Below are positions 61,724 to 64,000 of a stretch of DNA of 64,000 bases, piece after piece. The DNA is taken from contig OZ234495.1 in NCBI GenBank assembly GCA_965153455.1, positions 8,242,875 through 8,306,874 of the forward strand, given 5' to 3'. This stretch comes from Sphagnum compactum (lineage: Eukaryota > Bryophyta > Sphagnopsida > Sphagnales). How positions within the stretch are numbered: position 1 is the stretch's first letter; each line of letters begins with the position of its first letter. The notes beneath the pieces were generated by a model. That model was not told the DNA's origin. It was given only the letters and a program-made list of their open reading frames with translations, and did not search any database. Position numbers and translations under genes: made by a program.

Positions 61724-63626
61724 TCGAAAGGTTTGCTTCAAGCATTTAGCAGCATGTGTGCATCATATGCATTGATAACTCTGGAGTTGTTTTTTTGGTG
61801 ACATGAATATGGCTATTTTGGTTTAAGTTGAAGGTGTTGTTTTTGGGCTTACAAGCACAGCTTCTGTAGTGCTATGATGATGAGCTTTATGATGTCTTTC
61901 TACAAGTCTATGAAGCAATATTATCTCTGTGGAGATGTGTCCAGTAGGCCATCTGGGCTAGCATGAAAGTTTCTTCAGCTGTTTTATGTGTAAGTCACAT
62001 TGTCTTGGTATCATGGCCTCTTGGCATGTTCTTTCTGCTACAGAAGCCTGCCTGCAACCTAAGTATGTTCCAGCCTTCAAATTATAAAAGTTAGCCACCT
62101 ATTATGCTTTGAAATTTTAGTTTCTCTCCTCTTGAAATACTCCTTTGTCCACCACATTGTATTTGGGATTGATAGTACACCCAATACTATGTTCCCAGTA
62201 CTCATTATAGAGTTGTAGTTGGTAACCCCAACCCTTTCTTACCAGCAGAAATAGGTTTCTAAGTCATCAACAAGACAGAGACTGTTCCTGAATGAATTCC
62301 AAACATTTTGGGCGATTTATAAGATGTTTGTGTTGACGATTTTAGCATTAAGCTTCTAATGCACCATGATTTTCTTTGAACCTTGTAATTACCCCATGAT
62401 TTTTTTTGAACCTCTGCCAGGTAGAGTCATTATGTGATGAATTGGTTGTTTGACTGTTTCTCAGCATGAGTCAAGCCAGCAAGACTAAGAAATATATGGG
62501 CAATTGGTGATGTTCAATTGTCTGGATTTTGTCAGGTGAATGATTTTGTAGGGTTAGTATTGTTCATGGATATGCTGCATTGCAGCTTGCTTTCTTGCAT
62601 TGTATTCTGCATTTCACGACACTAAAACCCCACCAATTGTTGTAATTATAAATCAAATTTATTCCATGAGACTAAGCCATCAAGGGAGCTAAAACACACT
62701 TGAGTATCCTCCAACTGAAGCAGAGGAAACATAGGAGCCAAAAAAGAAACTGCTCCCTCCCAACTGCTTGAAATGCTAGAGACTGAACGATGGCAATTTG
62801 AAGCTGAAATTTTGCATAAATTCCAATAGGCAAGGATGGATCTTGACATTCCAATGCTTAATGGAATGCATTTGATTTTCAAACGAGCATGATGTGCATG
62901 TCTGTACAGAATTTTGTACAAGAAACACCATAATTACACAATTACATAATCGCAGTTGAACCCAATATATATGTTAATGGTATATTGACAAGGCTGAAAA
63001 AGAATCTAAACTACACGAACTTGATGACAAAATCAAGTTTGTTCCACTTGTTTGTATACTAAGACCTAGTTCATGTTGTTACTATGTGAAATCAAAGTGG
63101 TATAATACATATAAAAATTTGTGTATGAAAAGTAGCCAATGAATTTTGTTTGTTCCTCAATATTTATTATTGAGTGCAATGGTTATACTTGATGAAGATT
63201 ATACTTTGTTGGATGTGTGAGGAAACTGATGGCCAAAATAAAAGAAAATATATTGATCATTTGAAAATGCTGTTGTGGTGGATTGGCTAGATCATTTGAT
63301 TAGTTCTCACGACATAAATTTTCATCGTTGTTAATTGACTAGATTTATATGACTAGTCCACTTGCTTTGTTATTAGTGGTATTTCATTTGTGAGAGTCTC
63401 ATTTTCAAGTTTACGAGTGTGGTTTGGGATATGCAAATAAGTAGTAACGGATGTGAGAAATATTGAGGCAAAGCCTAGATACCCAATATTAGAACAATTT
63501 TCACCCACCCCTTTTATTTGGGCCTTTATTGATGTTAACTATTCCCCCATCCCCTACTTATAAAAAAATCACCAAAAATAATTGGACAATATAAAAATAA
63601 TTGTTAAGTGAGAAAATTATTTAAAA
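61724..63626. other. eL42 3' flank and intergenic DNA
   Basis: The first several hundred bases look like 3'-UTR or downstream unique DNA (less AT-rich until about 62600). No gene is recognised; frames at 62646-62921 on minus are short and without motif. Confidence 0.45.
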
Positions 63627-63757
63627 TGTCACTACTTGGGCCAATCAAACGCAATCATTTTCTTTTCCAAGCCCTTTTGGAGATCACTATGCCATTACTT
63701 GGGCCAATCGAACTCAAATCATTTGCTTTTCCAAGTCCTTTTGGAGATCACTCTCTT
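63627..63757 (+). repeat. Tandem duplication, about 64-bp period
   Basis: CACTACTTGGGCCAATCAAACGCAATCATTT followed by CTTTTCCAAGCCCTTTTGGAGATCACT is repeated directly with a few changes from about 63690. Confidence 0.8.
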
Positions 63758-64000
63758 ATGCATATTTACATTACAATCTATACTTCATCCAAAAGTATTA
63801 TATAATATGTAGAAATCGTCATTTTTTGGTTTTTGTTTTTGCATTCTTAAGTTTTGCAAAACTTTGTTTGTGTATTTTGTATCCACAAGTCCAAAGTCCA
63901 AATATGGGGTTCGAGTTGATGATTCCAATTTCAATTCCAGTTGCTCTTTATCGACAACAACAAAAATGGTATGTGCATTACTTTGGATGAAGTATATATA

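Overview
The window looks like nuclear DNA from a land plant with a large, repeat-rich genome. It is AT-rich, has spliceosomal introns, TTTAGGG-type telomere-like repeats, a plant alpha-expansin, a plant-type PP2C, and only three intact genes in 64 kb. The lineage cannot be fixed from sequence alone. A seed-free vascular plant (fern or lycophyte) or another large-genome lineage is a low-confidence guess.

Intact genes: (1) a PP2C protein phosphatase on + (22005-22862), whose coding region is one uninterrupted exon; (2) an alpha-expansin on - (28975-30432), four exons, intron 2 using a GC-AG splice pair; (3) ribosomal protein eL42 (RPL36a/L44) on + (60515-61723), five exons, the first coding exon being only the ATG, with a telo-box about 110 bp upstream. 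They belong to unrelated housekeeping, signalling and cell-wall functions and do not form a pathway.

The rest is mostly decayed mobile DNA and tandem repeats. From left to right: a hAT-type transposase relic (about 2.95-4.23 kb) bracketed by two related minisatellite arrays; interstitial telomere-like repeats (5.6 kb); a tRNA-derived SINE-like remnant (10.27 kb); a 900-bp TIR element (10.9-11.8 kb); and a decayed non-LTR retroelement (14.2-19.3 kb) with a zinc-finger motif, reverse transcriptase and a possible C-terminal nuclease region. That retroelement is split by a 1.54-kb CACTA-like element, which itself holds a near-perfect 146-bp fold-back. A six-unit tandem array (19.8-20.3 kb) abuts the PP2C leader. 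The expansin promoter side carries compound TC minisatellites (30.8-31.4 kb). The 32-45 kb stretch holds small repeats, telomere-like palindromes and one doubtful exon. A GC-richer, multiply broken hAT-type transposase (47.06-49.27 kb) sits in a satellite-like array. A third hAT-type fragment with a BED finger lies at 55.3-56.1 kb, and degenerate short-period AT-rich arrays fill 58.2-60.1 kb just before eL42.

No rRNA, intact tRNA, CRISPR or prokaryotic feature was seen. All family assignments are from reading motifs; no database search was run.
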